A stretch of DNA of 64,000 bases from Bacillus sp. CECT 9360. GTDB taxonomy: Bacteria > Bacillota > Bacilli > Bacillales > DSM-1321. The stretch is taken from assembly GCF_918741275.1 (NCBI RefSeq), contig NZ_CAKKNA010000001.1, forward strand, positions 62,001 through 126,000, given 5' to 3'. Positions 43,892-51,699 of the stretch are shown here, piece by piece; within the stretch, counting starts at the first letter, position 1, and every line of letters begins with the position of its first letter. Made by a program: the position numbers and the translations under genes. The notes beneath the pieces are model-generated. The model saw only the letters and a list, made by a program, of their open reading frames with translations. It did not search any database and was not told where the DNA came from.

Positions 43892-43999
43892 AGAACAAAT
43901 TCCTACATGAAAATTATGGGGCTAAGGAATTGTCCTTCCCAGCCTGCCTATGCTAGAGGAATGGTTAGGACTGACTCCCTTTCAAATGGGCAGCCTTAG
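43892..43999 (+). pseudogene. Remnant of the 5' end of an MFS transporter gene
   Basis: GGAATTGTCCTTCCCAGCCT at 43927 and CTTTCAAATGGGCAGCCTTA at 43979 are close matches to 54967-54986 and 55019-55038 in the intact MFS gene, and the preceding AACAAATTCCTACATGA matches its upstream region (about 54821). Part of the first 90 coding bases is missing and the reading frame is broken. It is a decayed, truncated copy of the MFS gene now found 11 kb downstream. Confidence 0.8.
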
Positions 44000-44045
44000 G
44001 TTAAAACTCTTTTTTCTTTGCGTGATGTACTAGTTTTTGCCAAAG

Positions 44046-44075
44046 TTGAACATGGGAATGGACGTTTGGTATAAT
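44046..44075 (+). promoter_or_regulatory. SigA-type promoter of mntA-hepT
   Basis: TTGAAC and TATAAT separated by 18 bases, 28 bases upstream of the mntA start. Confidence 0.65.
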
Positions 44076-44103
44076 ACACTAATAACTTTTGGGAGCGTGT
44101 CTT

Positions 44104-44511
44104 ATGAAAGAGGATATGTTTCAACAAATTCAAGATTTCCTAGTAAACAAACTAAATCCCGCTTTTATTATTGTATTTGGTTCATATGCAAAAAACTCTA
44201 CACATAAAGACAGTGACATTGATGTGGCATTCTATAGTGAAGAACGTTCACTTACTACATACGAAATTTTTCAACTTGCACAAGAACTAGCAGATATATT
44301 GAAAGTTGAGGTTGATTTGATAGATCTTCGTACGGCATCTACGGTATTTCAGGCCCAAATTTACACAACTGGTACCATTATTTATTCAGCAAACGACTTG
44401 CTCCTAAAAAATCTGCAAATGACTGCACTTAGCATGTACGCTAAATTAAATGAAGAACGGGAGACTATCCTAAAAAAAATAACTGAAAGCGGGTCTATCT
44501 ATGAAAAATGA
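44104..44511 (+). CDS. mntA: MntA-type nucleotidyltransferase antitoxin
   Basis: A 135-residue minimal nucleotidyltransferase. FGSYAKNSTHKDSDIDVAF contains the G-S-x10-D-x-D catalytic motif. In characterised HepT/MntA pairs this protein silences the HEPN toxin by adding AMP groups to a tyrosine near its active site. Start is ATG 44104 after GGGAGCG; the earlier ATG 44089 lacks a site. Its stop overlaps the toxin start by 11 bases, the usual coupling. It sits at the left edge of the putative island. Confidence 0.9.
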   Translation: MKEDMFQQIQDFLVNKLNPAFIIVFGSYAKNSTHKDSDIDVAFYSEERSLTTYEIFQLAQELADILKVEVDLIDLRTASTVFQAQIYTTGTIIYSANDLLLKNLQMTALSMYAKLNEERETILKKITESGSIYEK

Positions 44512-44950
44512 TGTGATTTTAAATAAAATCAGCATTATTGAACGTAGCATTAGCCGGATTCAAGAGGTTTATGCAAACGATCCTGGAAATCTAAGAGACT
44601 TTACTAAACAGGATTCAATCATTCTCAATATTCAACGTGCTTGTGAAGCATCTATCGATTTGGCGATGCACATAGTAGTTGATCAGAGACTTGGATTGCC
44701 TCAAACCAGCAGAGATGCATTTGATATGCTGCACAATCATTTAATCATTGATGAAAATACAGCGAAGCGCTTAAAATCAATGGTTGGCTTTAGAAACATA
44801 GCCGTGCATAATTACCAAGTTGTTAATATAGACATTTTACAACAAATTGTTGAAAAGCATCTTGGAGATTCACTGACTATACAAAACAGATTCTTAAATT
44901 CTGATGAATTGTTTGATCGAACGGCTGCCAGGTGGCAGCCGTTTTTTTAA
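44501..44950 (+). CDS. hepT: HepT-type HEPN ribonuclease toxin (DUF86)
   Basis: A 149-residue all-helical HEPN protein. The R-x4-H-x-Y motif of HepT toxins is RNIAVHNY at about residues 100-107, with the Tyr being the expected AMPylation target. Such toxins cleave RNA, with tRNA shown for some. The C-terminal residues RTAARWQPFF are encoded by the DNA of a rho-independent terminator, so coding sequence and terminator overlap fully. It is the partner of the preceding MntA and together they probably form a type VII toxin-antitoxin module stabilising or defending the island. Confidence 0.9.
   Translation: MKNDVILNKISIIERSISRIQEVYANDPGNLRDFTKQDSIILNIQRACEASIDLAMHIVVDQRLGLPQTSRDAFDMLHNHLIIDENTAKRLKSMVGFRNIAVHNYQVVNIDILQQIVEKHLGDSLTIQNRFLNSDELFDRTAARWQPFF
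44920..44948 (+). terminator. Terminator overlapping the end of hepT
   Basis: ACGGCTGCC pairs with GGCAGCCGT across AGGT, followed by seven T. The T-run encodes the last residues and leads into the TAA stop of hepT. Confidence 0.9.
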
Positions 44951-45177
44951 GTAAGGTGAAATTTAATGATACAATTGGTCGCTTTCATCGTAATTGGGTT
45001 GCCTTTTATAATTAGTTAGTGACTGCCCGTTTTAACATTAACAGAAGCAGTAACTTTCACGATCGTTCAAAGAGTCAACTGTTATGCACGGCAGGACAGG
45101 TTGATATTGATTTATATTTTATTAAATTCTCAAGTTGGTTAAATAATGTCGAATCTTATAAAAAAATTAAAAAAATA
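44951..45177. other. Spacer between hepT and the yhf cluster
   Basis: No convincing gene. A 17-codon frame at 44966-45019 (MIQLVAFIVIGLPFIIS) follows an AAGGTGA ribosome site and encodes a purely hydrophobic peptide; it is either a vestige of a membrane-protein gene or a tiny membrane peptide. A longer frame from 45019 has no ribosome site and unlikely composition. Confidence 0.4.
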
Positions 45178-45206
45178 TTGCAAAAATATATGAAAGCGAA
45201 TACAAT
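45178..45206 (+). promoter_or_regulatory. SigA-type promoter of yhfZ
   Basis: TTGCAA and TACAAT with a 17-base spacer. The 20-bp palindrome at 45211-45230 begins five bases after the -10 box and so covers the transcription start. Confidence 0.7.
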
Positions 45207-45210
45207 AATA

Positions 45211-45230
45211 ATATACTAAATTTAGTATAT
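45211..45230. promoter_or_regulatory. Probable YhfZ operator 1
   Basis: ATATACTAAATTTAGTATAT is a perfect 20-bp palindrome (core TACTA-N4-TAGTA) between the -10 box and the yhfZ start. A related site recurs before yhfY. Confidence 0.7.
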
Positions 45231-45254
45231 TGATTCTATTATAGGAAGTTGATT

Positions 45255-46181
45255 ATGTGGGATAAATTTTATTCTAAAAATGGACTAGCGGCTAAAAATA
45301 TTGCCAAGGAGTTGATAGAATTAGAGGTTGGCAAAAAAATTCCTCGGGTTTCGGATTTTTGTGAATCGCTTTCTTTCGGGCGCGGAACCGTTCAAAGTGC
45401 TCTTAATTTATTAGAAGAAATGAAAGCGATTAAGCTGGAAGCCCGAGGTCATCTAGGAACTTTTTTACTAAAAAAAGATGATGAGTTGTTGCTGGAAATT
45501 GCCGGGATTGCTCCTTTGGTTGGTTCCATGCCGCTTCCTTACTCTCGTAAATATGAGGGATTAGCAACAGGATTGGTTGAGGCTTTCGAATCAAATGGCA
45601 AAAGAGTCAATTTAACCTTCATACGCGGTGGCATCAATCGTATTGAAGCCATTCGTATGAAAAGATGCGATTTCGCAGTTGTTTCTAAAATGACTGCAGA
45701 AGAGCAATTACTGCAATTTCCCAATCTAACAATCTTGGAAGAGTTTGGACACAATAGTTATGTTTCTGCTCATAAGGTGTTTTTGGCTGATTCGAATGAA
45801 ACTGAAATTAGACAGGGAATGAAAATCGGTTTAGACATGGAATCTCTGGATCAAAGCAGATTAACATTAGCAGAGGTCGAAGGCATAGATGTTGAGCTGG
45901 TTCATGTGAACTATATGCAATTGTTTGATATGTTGCATGCCAAACAGATAGATGCAACGATATGGAATGTAGATGAAAAAAAAATGATCGAAACCTTCAA
46001 AGCTGTTGAATTTGTCTCACCTAAAGCACAGCAACTGTCATTGAACACCTCTGAAGCTGTCATCATAATTGATGGGAATAGGGAAGATGAAGTGAAAGAA
46101 AAGTGGAATTATGTATCGAAAAAAACGATACTTAATATTCAAACTTCAGTTGAAAATGGAGAAAAGATTCCTCGTTATTAA
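45255..46181 (+). CDS. yhfZ: YhfZ-type transcriptional regulator
   Basis: A 308-residue protein with an N-terminal GntR-like winged helix (about residues 10-75, including FCESLSFGRGTVQSALNLLEE in pieces) and a C-terminal periplasmic-binding-like domain (about 85-300). It corresponds to E. coli YhfZ, the regulator-like gene of the yhf operon. Start ATG 45255 is six bases from AGGAAG; TTG 45249 is less likely. Its promoter is covered by a palindromic operator, suggesting autoregulation, and it is followed by counterparts of the other yhf genes, so it is the probable switch for this pathway. Effector unknown. Confidence 0.85.
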   Translation: MWDKFYSKNGLAAKNIAKELIELEVGKKIPRVSDFCESLSFGRGTVQSALNLLEEMKAIKLEARGHLGTFLLKKDDELLLEIAGIAPLVGSMPLPYSRKYEGLATGLVEAFESNGKRVNLTFIRGGINRIEAIRMKRCDFAVVSKMTAEEQLLQFPNLTILEEFGHNSYVSAHKVFLADSNETEIRQGMKIGLDMESLDQSRLTLAEVEGIDVELVHVNYMQLFDMLHAKQIDATIWNVDEKKMIETFKAVEFVSPKAQQLSLNTSEAVIIIDGNREDEVKEKWNYVSKKTILNIQTSVENGEKIPRY

Positions 46182-46218
46182 TAAATAGCGAGGAAATCAT
46201 TAATTATTTTTAATATCA

Positions 46219-46238
46219 ATATACTGAATACAGTAGAT
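46219..46238. promoter_or_regulatory. Probable YhfZ operator 2
   Basis: ATATACTGAATACAGTAGAT (core TACTG-N4-CAGTA) has the same length, phase and arm pattern as operator 1 and lies 15 bases before the yhfY start. A TATACT -10-like hexamer overlaps it, but the matching -35 is weak. Confidence 0.65.
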
Positions 46239-46253
46239 TGGAGTATAAAGAAA

Positions 46254-46619
46254 GTGAAAAAAAATGAATTGAATCAAAAATTAGATATTTTAAAAGAAAA
46301 CAAGATTATTACCGATTCAGCCTACGCTATTACAAACGACACATTTGATTTATTGTCGGAGAAGTACAAAAAGGAAGATTTGTCTGATTCTGATATGTTT
46401 TGGACGCATATGTGTATGGCATTAACAAGGATTGAGCAGGGTGAATCAATTGAAGGACCAATGGAAGTCATTGTGATGGAAATCAGGCAAACTCCTTATA
46501 GGAATGAAATAGAGGAAATTATCACATTTGTAAAAAGGCGATTTCACCATGAATTTCCTAAAGAAGAGCAGGATTTCTTCTATCTTCATCTACATCAAGT
46601 GCTTGATAAAAATAAATAG
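46254..46619 (+). CDS. yhfY: YhfY-type PRD-domain protein
   Basis: A 121-residue protein equal to a single PRD (PTS regulation domain): predominantly helical, with conserved His in MFWTHMCMALTRIEQGE and later HHEF. E. coli YhfY is described as a PRD-like protein. In antiterminators and activators PRDs are phosphorylated by PTS proteins; here no RNA- or DNA-binding domain is attached, so it may sense phosphorylation or act on YhfZ. Start is GTG 46254. It begins the structural part of the cluster. Confidence 0.82.
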   Translation: MKKNELNQKLDILKENKIITDSAYAITNDTFDLLSEKYKKEDLSDSDMFWTHMCMALTRIEQGESIEGPMEVIVMEIRQTPYRNEIEEIITFVKRRFHHEFPKEEQDFFYLHLHQVLDKNK

Positions 46620-46631
46620 GAGGTTTTAATC

Positions 46632-46994
46632 ATGAAAAAAATCGTTGTCGGTGGACAGTTAAACAAGCAGGCAATCGAAAAGCTTATTAAAGAGTTAGGA
46701 GGTAATAATGTTGAAGTAAGTGTAAAGAGTGATTTAGAAGCCGTTATGGCTCTAAAAAATAATCAAGCTGACTATTATGTTGGAGCTTGTGAAACAGGTT
46801 CTGGCGGGGCGCTTGCGATGGCATTAGCACTCTTGGGACGCGATAAATGTGTACCACTTGCTTCTCCAAGTAAAGTGATGAGTTCAGAAGAAATCGTGGC
46901 AGAAGTTAATTCTGGGAAAATCGCTTTTGGTTTTACTTCACCTTCGTCTGCTAATGTATTAAAAGTTTTAGTTCCAGCATTACTTAATAAATAA
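46632..46994 (+). CDS. yhfU: YhfU-type DUF2620 protein
   Basis: A 120-residue protein of the DUF2620 family. It starts with KKIVVGGQLNKQAIEKLI and contains GACETGSGGALAMALALLG, rich in Gly and Ala, resembling a small phosphate- or nucleotide-binding alpha/beta fold. Its place directly before the membrane protein YhfT, as in E. coli, suggests it is a soluble component of that transporter. It is 12 bases downstream of yhfY with an AGGAGG site. Confidence 0.85.
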   Translation: MKKIVVGGQLNKQAIEKLIKELGGNNVEVSVKSDLEAVMALKNNQADYYVGACETGSGGALAMALALLGRDKCVPLASPSKVMSSEEIVAEVNSGKIAFGFTSPSSANVLKVLVPALLNK

Positions 46995-47019
46995 AAAAAG
47001 AAAAATAGGGGGAGTTTTT

Positions 47020-48318
47020 GTGGACTTTTCTATTATTGAACTAATTGTCATAGCCGCTCTTGGTGCTATGGGTTCCATTCTTGTTAATCGTGGTGTAGCT
47101 GTATTTAATGACGGATTACGTCCAATTATGCCAGAGTTTTTAGAAGGACGAATCACTAGAAGTGAATTGGCCGCCACAAGCTTTGCGCTAAGCTTTGGAT
47201 TAATAGTCGGGTTTGGTATTCCGCTGTCCATAGGTGCAACAATTATTATTGCACATAGTATTCTTCTCGCATGTGACATTATTGGAATATGGACTCCTGA
47301 CAACAAGAAGGGCATAATTATTTCCGGAGTCTTGGGTGCTGTCTATAGTATAGGTGTCTGTCTTGGATTACAAATTGTCGTTGATCTATTTAATCAACTT
47401 CCTGTTAACTTCCTTGACTCTTTAAGTCTGGTAGGTGCACCAATTATTATTGCGTTTACAGTATTCCCGGCTGTCGCTGTTGGGTATCAGCATGGTTTCA
47501 AGAAGGCTGTTGCCACTGCTGGGATTACATTAATCTCTTATTTGCTGTTCGCCCGCTTTGGCACTTTTACAGTTTCTAGTTACAAAATTGCTCTAAATCC
47601 AGAAGGAATGTCCTTATTATTTGGGATGTTTATGATGGTTTACTTTGCAGCAAGAGTAAAAGGCGGTCAAGAAACAATGAACGCAGATCTTGTAAATATA
47701 TTTGCAGAACGTGTGAATAGAATAAAAAGAAATCGTTGGTTGCTTGCTATTATGGGTGGTTTGGTCTCGTTAGTTTCAGCAATGATGATTCTTGCGGTTG
47801 ATGCGATGCCTCAAGCGTTAATTAATGACGGAAAATACACGGAAGCTGCAATAACAACTTTGGCAAGAGCTATTGGATTTATACCTTTAGTATTTTCTAC
47901 AGCAATTGTAACAGGTGTATATGGATTGGCGGGCACAACTTTGGTGTTTGCCGCAGGGATTTTTTTGAGGGATATACCGATTCTTGCTTTCTTCGTCGGG
48001 GCAGCTATTATGTATGCGGAAGTAATGTTATTGTCGGTTGTTACAAAAGGCATGGATAAATTGCCTGGTGTTCGCGAAATGGGAGAACACATCCGTACAT
48101 CTTTAGCAGATGTACTCGGTATGGCGATCTTAATCGGCAGTGCGATGGCTGCGGAAAAAATCACACCAGGAATAGGTTTTTTCTGGGTAATGGGATTCTA
48201 TCTAATTAATCGTATTGCGAAAAAACCACTGGTAGAACTTGCAGTTGGTCCGGTAGCGGTAATTGCGTTAGGTATTTTAGTGAATATTCTTCATTTACTT
48301 GGTCTATGGTCAAAATAA
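47020..48318 (+). CDS. yhfT: YhfT-family membrane transporter
   Basis: A 432-residue integral membrane protein with roughly eleven to twelve hydrophobic segments and a short charged central loop (VNIFAERVNRIKRNRW). It matches E. coli YhfT, a predicted transporter of unknown cargo. Gly-rich segments such as GLIVGFGIPLSIGATIIIAHSI recall PTS-type EIIC-like folds (galactitol/ascorbate type), which would agree with the presence of a PRD protein and a small DUF2620 partner, but this is inference. Start is GTG 47020 behind AGGGGGAG. Confidence 0.85.
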   Translation: MDFSIIELIVIAALGAMGSILVNRGVAVFNDGLRPIMPEFLEGRITRSELAATSFALSFGLIVGFGIPLSIGATIIIAHSILLACDIIGIWTPDNKKGIIISGVLGAVYSIGVCLGLQIVVDLFNQLPVNFLDSLSLVGAPIIIAFTVFPAVAVGYQHGFKKAVATAGITLISYLLFARFGTFTVSSYKIALNPEGMSLLFGMFMMVYFAARVKGGQETMNADLVNIFAERVNRIKRNRWLLAIMGGLVSLVSAMMILAVDAMPQALINDGKYTEAAITTLARAIGFIPLVFSTAIVTGVYGLAGTTLVFAAGIFLRDIPILAFFVGAAIMYAEVMLLSVVTKGMDKLPGVREMGEHIRTSLADVLGMAILIGSAMAAEKITPGIGFFWVMGFYLINRIAKKPLVELAVGPVAVIALGILVNILHLLGLWSK

Positions 48319-48326
48319 TGTAAAAA

Positions 48327-48367
48327 AATGAATACCTCTTCCATAATGAATGGGGGAGGTATTCATT
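48327..48367 (+). terminator. Large hairpin between yhfT and yhfV
   Basis: A 12-bp perfect stem AATGAATACCTC / GAGGTATTCATT with further pairing (CTTCC / GGGGG). No T-run follows, so it is either a partial terminator or an mRNA-processing or stabilising structure separating the transport and enzyme halves of the cluster. Confidence 0.55.
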
Positions 48368-48382
48368 AGTTGAAATCGATTT

Positions 48383-49306
48383 ATGAATCTATCAATTAAC
48401 AAGTCTAAAATTTTACGAAAGAATGTGATTCTAGTGTTAGTGAATGGAATTACCTACATGCACGAACATACCACGATTGATTTATCAGAGGTTAAAAATA
48501 CGGAGGATTGTCAGCTTGATGTTTTTAATGAAACGGTAAGAGAATACAAAAAATTATATAACAAAGGCGTTCGAAATATTGTTGATGTGACTGTTTTTGG
48601 AATGGGTAGGAATATCCCGTTTGTCCAAAAAGTAGCAGAAGAAAGCGGGATTAATATTATACATTCGACCGGCTTTTATCAAGAAGAATTCTATCCAATA
48701 CAGGTATTTCGTGAAACACGTGAACAACTAGCAGAAAGAATGGTTAAAGAAATCAAGGAAGGAATTAAAGGCACTGAAGTAAAAGCAGAAATCATTGGTG
48801 AAATCGGAACAAGTTACAAGCAATGGACAGAGACAGAGAAAAAAGTCTTTGAAGCGGTTGTCATTGCCCACAAAGAAACGAATAAACCGATAACTACTCA
48901 TACCTCAATCGGTACGTTAGGGCATGAACAGGTTGAATTCTTTAAAAGTCAAAATGTCGACTTAAGCCGGGTTGTTATAGGTCATGTTGATTTAACTGGT
49001 GATGCTGATTATATATTAAAAATGTTAAGAGATGGCGTGTATGTTGAATTTGATACAGTAGGAAAAGAGAATTATATGCCTGACCAAACCCGTGCAGAAA
49101 TCTTGAAAAAAATCCAGGATGCAGGATATATCGATCATGTATTCCTTTCAATGGATATAACAAGAAAATCGCATTTAGAGTATAAAGGCGGACTTGGTTA
49201 CAACTATTTATTAGACTCCTTTATTCCTCTACTTTATAGGCATGGTCTGACAGATGAATCCATTGAAAAAATGTTAGTGATCAATCCTTCCGTGTTTATG
49301 AATTAA
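48383..49306 (+). CDS. php: Phosphotriesterase-family metallohydrolase (YhfV/Php)
   Basis: A TIM-barrel hydrolase of up to 307 residues, shown by YMHEHTTIDLS (HxH metal site), EIIGEIGTS (bridging residue Glu, as in E. coli PHP, rather than carboxylated Lys), THTSIGT and IGHVD (metal His), and FLSMDITRKSH (final Asp). The start may be the GTG/ATG a little downstream of 48383, since relatives begin close to the HEH motif. Enzymes of this family are lactonases, phosphodiesterases or amidohydrolases; the natural substrate of YhfV is unknown. It leads the enzyme half of the cluster. Confidence 0.87.
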   Translation: MNLSINKSKILRKNVILVLVNGITYMHEHTTIDLSEVKNTEDCQLDVFNETVREYKKLYNKGVRNIVDVTVFGMGRNIPFVQKVAEESGINIIHSTGFYQEEFYPIQVFRETREQLAERMVKEIKEGIKGTEVKAEIIGEIGTSYKQWTETEKKVFEAVVIAHKETNKPITTHTSIGTLGHEQVEFFKSQNVDLSRVVIGHVDLTGDADYILKMLRDGVYVEFDTVGKENYMPDQTRAEILKKIQDAGYIDHVFLSMDITRKSHLEYKGGLGYNYLLDSFIPLLYRHGLTDESIEKMLVINPSVFMN

Positions 49307-49318
49307 TGAGGTGAAAAA

Positions 49319-50428
49319 ATGCAAACCTTCCCTTTAAAAAGTCTTTCTATGAAAGAAGCTAAACAAAGACAGTTTCAATTAATTGACGTAATTACGCATT
49401 ATTTTCGCGGTGATGAAATACTTTCGCTAGGGGACATTGGTGTTGTGAGAGGATTAAATAAACCTCAATATACAAAAAAAGTAGAAGAAGTCCTTGCAGA
49501 ATTCTTTGGTGTTGAAAGAGCCATGCTTGTACGCGGCGCAGGAACGGGAGCATTGCGATATGGTTTTATAAGTTTTTTGAAACCGGGGGACCAAATTCTT
49601 GTCCATGATGCACCCATTTATCCAACAAGCAAAACAACCCTTGATAGCATGGGAATAGAAGCGATATTTGTTGACTTTCACCAAGAAGAAAAGATAAAAA
49701 AAGCGATTCAACTTCATCCCCATTTAAAAGGTGCACTGGTTCAACATACACGTCAAAAAATGGATGATCATTACGATATAGGCAAAGTAATTCACTCCAT
49801 TCGTTCAATAAATCCATCTATTTACATCATTACAGATGATAATTATGCAGCAATGAAAGTAGAACAAGTGGGTGTGCAGGTTGGCGCCGATTTGACAACC
49901 TTCTCGTTATTTAAACTGTTAGGCCCTGAAGGAATTGGCCTCATTATAGGTAAGGAAGATCTGATACAAAAAATCGAAAAATTGAACTACTCCGGTGGTA
50001 GCCAGGTACAAGGTTATGAAGCAATGGAAGCATTGCGTGGTCTTGTCTATGCTCCAGTGATGTTAGCCATTCAAGCTGAAGTAAACGAAGAGTTAGTAAC
50101 CATGCTTAATCGAGGGACAGTAGCGGGCGTAAAGCGTGCTTTCCTGGCAAATGCCCAATCAAAGGTATTATTGGTAGAACTAACAGAGCCAATCGCTGAA
50201 GAGGTTCTTAATTATGCAAATGAATTCGGGGCAGCTCCGCATCCGGTAGGTGCTGAATCCAAATATGAATTTGTTCCTATGTTCTATCGCGTTTCAAATA
50301 CTTTTCTTACTTCTGATCCTGCCTTAGCTAAAAAGATGATTCGAATCAATCCACTAAGAAGTGGTCCAGATACGATTATTAGGATATTAACCTTATCCAT
50401 ACAAAAGGCTCTCGCTAATAGTCAATGA
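49319..50428 (+). CDS. yhfS: YhfS-type PLP-dependent aminotransferase-like protein
   Basis: A 369-residue fold-type I PLP enzyme. RGAGTGALRYGF at the cofactor phosphate site, DDNYAAMKV with the PLP-N Asp, and SLFKLLGPEG with the Schiff-base Lys are visible. It equals E. coli YhfS, a putative transferase of unknown reaction. Its start is 12 bases after the phosphotriesterase gene. Together with YhfX it means the pathway has two different PLP enzymes, pointing to an amino compound or D/L-amino acid intermediate. Confidence 0.87.
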   Translation: MQTFPLKSLSMKEAKQRQFQLIDVITHYFRGDEILSLGDIGVVRGLNKPQYTKKVEEVLAEFFGVERAMLVRGAGTGALRYGFISFLKPGDQILVHDAPIYPTSKTTLDSMGIEAIFVDFHQEEKIKKAIQLHPHLKGALVQHTRQKMDDHYDIGKVIHSIRSINPSIYIITDDNYAAMKVEQVGVQVGADLTTFSLFKLLGPEGIGLIIGKEDLIQKIEKLNYSGGSQVQGYEAMEALRGLVYAPVMLAIQAEVNEELVTMLNRGTVAGVKRAFLANAQSKVLLVELTEPIAEEVLNYANEFGAAPHPVGAESKYEFVPMFYRVSNTFLTSDPALAKKMIRINPLRSGPDTIIRILTLSIQKALANSQ

Positions 50429-50464
50429 CTATTTAGGCTAGAAATAATAGGGAGGATAATGACA

Positions 50465-51667
50465 ATGAAGAAGCGAGTAATAGTATTAATCTTGGACAGT
50501 TTAGGTGTTGGTTTTATGGATGATACAGTAAATTATCATCCTCAGGATGTTGGTGCCAACACCTTTTATCATATTCTAGATGCCGTACCGTCACTTCGGA
50601 TTCCTACTTTTGAAAAGTTAGGGATTAACAAAATCTTGAATCATCCAAGATTGGAAGAGATAGAAAATATGGCCAGCTATGGTGTGTTAAATCTTATGCA
50701 TCATGGGGCTGATAGTTTTGAAGGTCATAATGAAATAATGGGGTCAAAACCTAAAAAAGCCTATCTTGCTCCTTTTATCGATAATATGGATGAAGTAAGA
50801 AATGCCCTTGAACTAGAAGGTTATAAAGTGGAGATTCCTAATCCGGATTTACCTTATTTATTGGTAGATGGTCTGGTTATTGTCGCGGATAATATTGAAA
50901 CGGATTATGGACAAATTTATAATGTAAGTGCGCCACTGGACAATATATCCTTTGAGGAAGTATTAAGAATAGGAGAATGTGTGCGCAGAAATGTGAAGGT
51001 AAACAGGGTAATTGCGCTTGGCGGTGAGAACGTAACACCTGAACACTTACAAAGTTCGGTTGAGCGGCGTGAAGATGGATTGGTCGGGGTTAATTCGCCA
51101 AAGTCGAACGTATATAAAAAGGGCTATCAAGTCCGGCACCTGGGGTATGGCATTTTACCTGATCATCAATTGCCAACATTGGCTATTAAAGATGGATTAG
51201 AGGTTTCTCTCATAGGTAAAATGCAGGATGTGATTCATTGTCAAGGGGCAAGTAAGTTCCCAGGTGTTGATACAGATCAGGTGATGAAAGATATATCAAA
51301 TCAAATGGATGTTGTTCAAAATGGATTAATTGCTGCAACTGTACAAGAAACAGATTTAGCTGGACACGCTCAAGATCCAGAGCGCTATGCTAACCGAATT
51401 TCGTTAGTAGATCAGTATTTAACAACAATCTTAAATAAGATGACAGACCAGGACTTATTAATGATAAGTGCGGATCATGGAAACGATCCTACAATCGGTC
51501 ATAGTCAACATACAAGAGAAAAAACCTTTATTTTAGTATATAACAAACTGTCTACGCCAATTAATCTTGGAGAAAGAGAGACACTATCTGATATAGCTGC
51601 CACAGCGGCTGATTATTTAAGGCTGGATTCTACTGAAAATGGAACCAGTGTTTACCAGAATCGATAA
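50465..51667 (+). CDS. yhfW: YhfW-type metallo-mutase, phosphopentomutase-like
   Basis: A 400-residue member of the alkaline phosphatase superfamily. VLILDSLGVGFMDD gives the first metal Asp, TVQETDLAGHAQD the central site, and ISADHGNDPT with SQHTREKTF the second metal site, the layout of phosphopentomutase DeoB. GGGAGG is three bases from ATG 50459 and nine from ATG 50465, so the latter is preferred. E. coli YhfW is called a predicted mutase. It probably moves a phosphate on a pentose- or hexose-derived phosphate in the pathway. Confidence 0.87.
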   Translation: MKKRVIVLILDSLGVGFMDDTVNYHPQDVGANTFYHILDAVPSLRIPTFEKLGINKILNHPRLEEIENMASYGVLNLMHHGADSFEGHNEIMGSKPKKAYLAPFIDNMDEVRNALELEGYKVEIPNPDLPYLLVDGLVIVADNIETDYGQIYNVSAPLDNISFEEVLRIGECVRRNVKVNRVIALGGENVTPEHLQSSVERREDGLVGVNSPKSNVYKKGYQVRHLGYGILPDHQLPTLAIKDGLEVSLIGKMQDVIHCQGASKFPGVDTDQVMKDISNQMDVVQNGLIAATVQETDLAGHAQDPERYANRISLVDQYLTTILNKMTDQDLLMISADHGNDPTIGHSQHTREKTFILVYNKLSTPINLGERETLSDIAATAADYLRLDSTENGTSVYQNR

Positions 51668-51699
51668 AGAAACAAAGGAAAATGATTGGAGAGATTTCA

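Noticed and set aside
45019-45219. 66-residue frame between hepT and yhfZ
   Set aside because: No ribosome site, runs into the yhfZ promoter, low-complexity Lys/Ile-rich end; judged chance.
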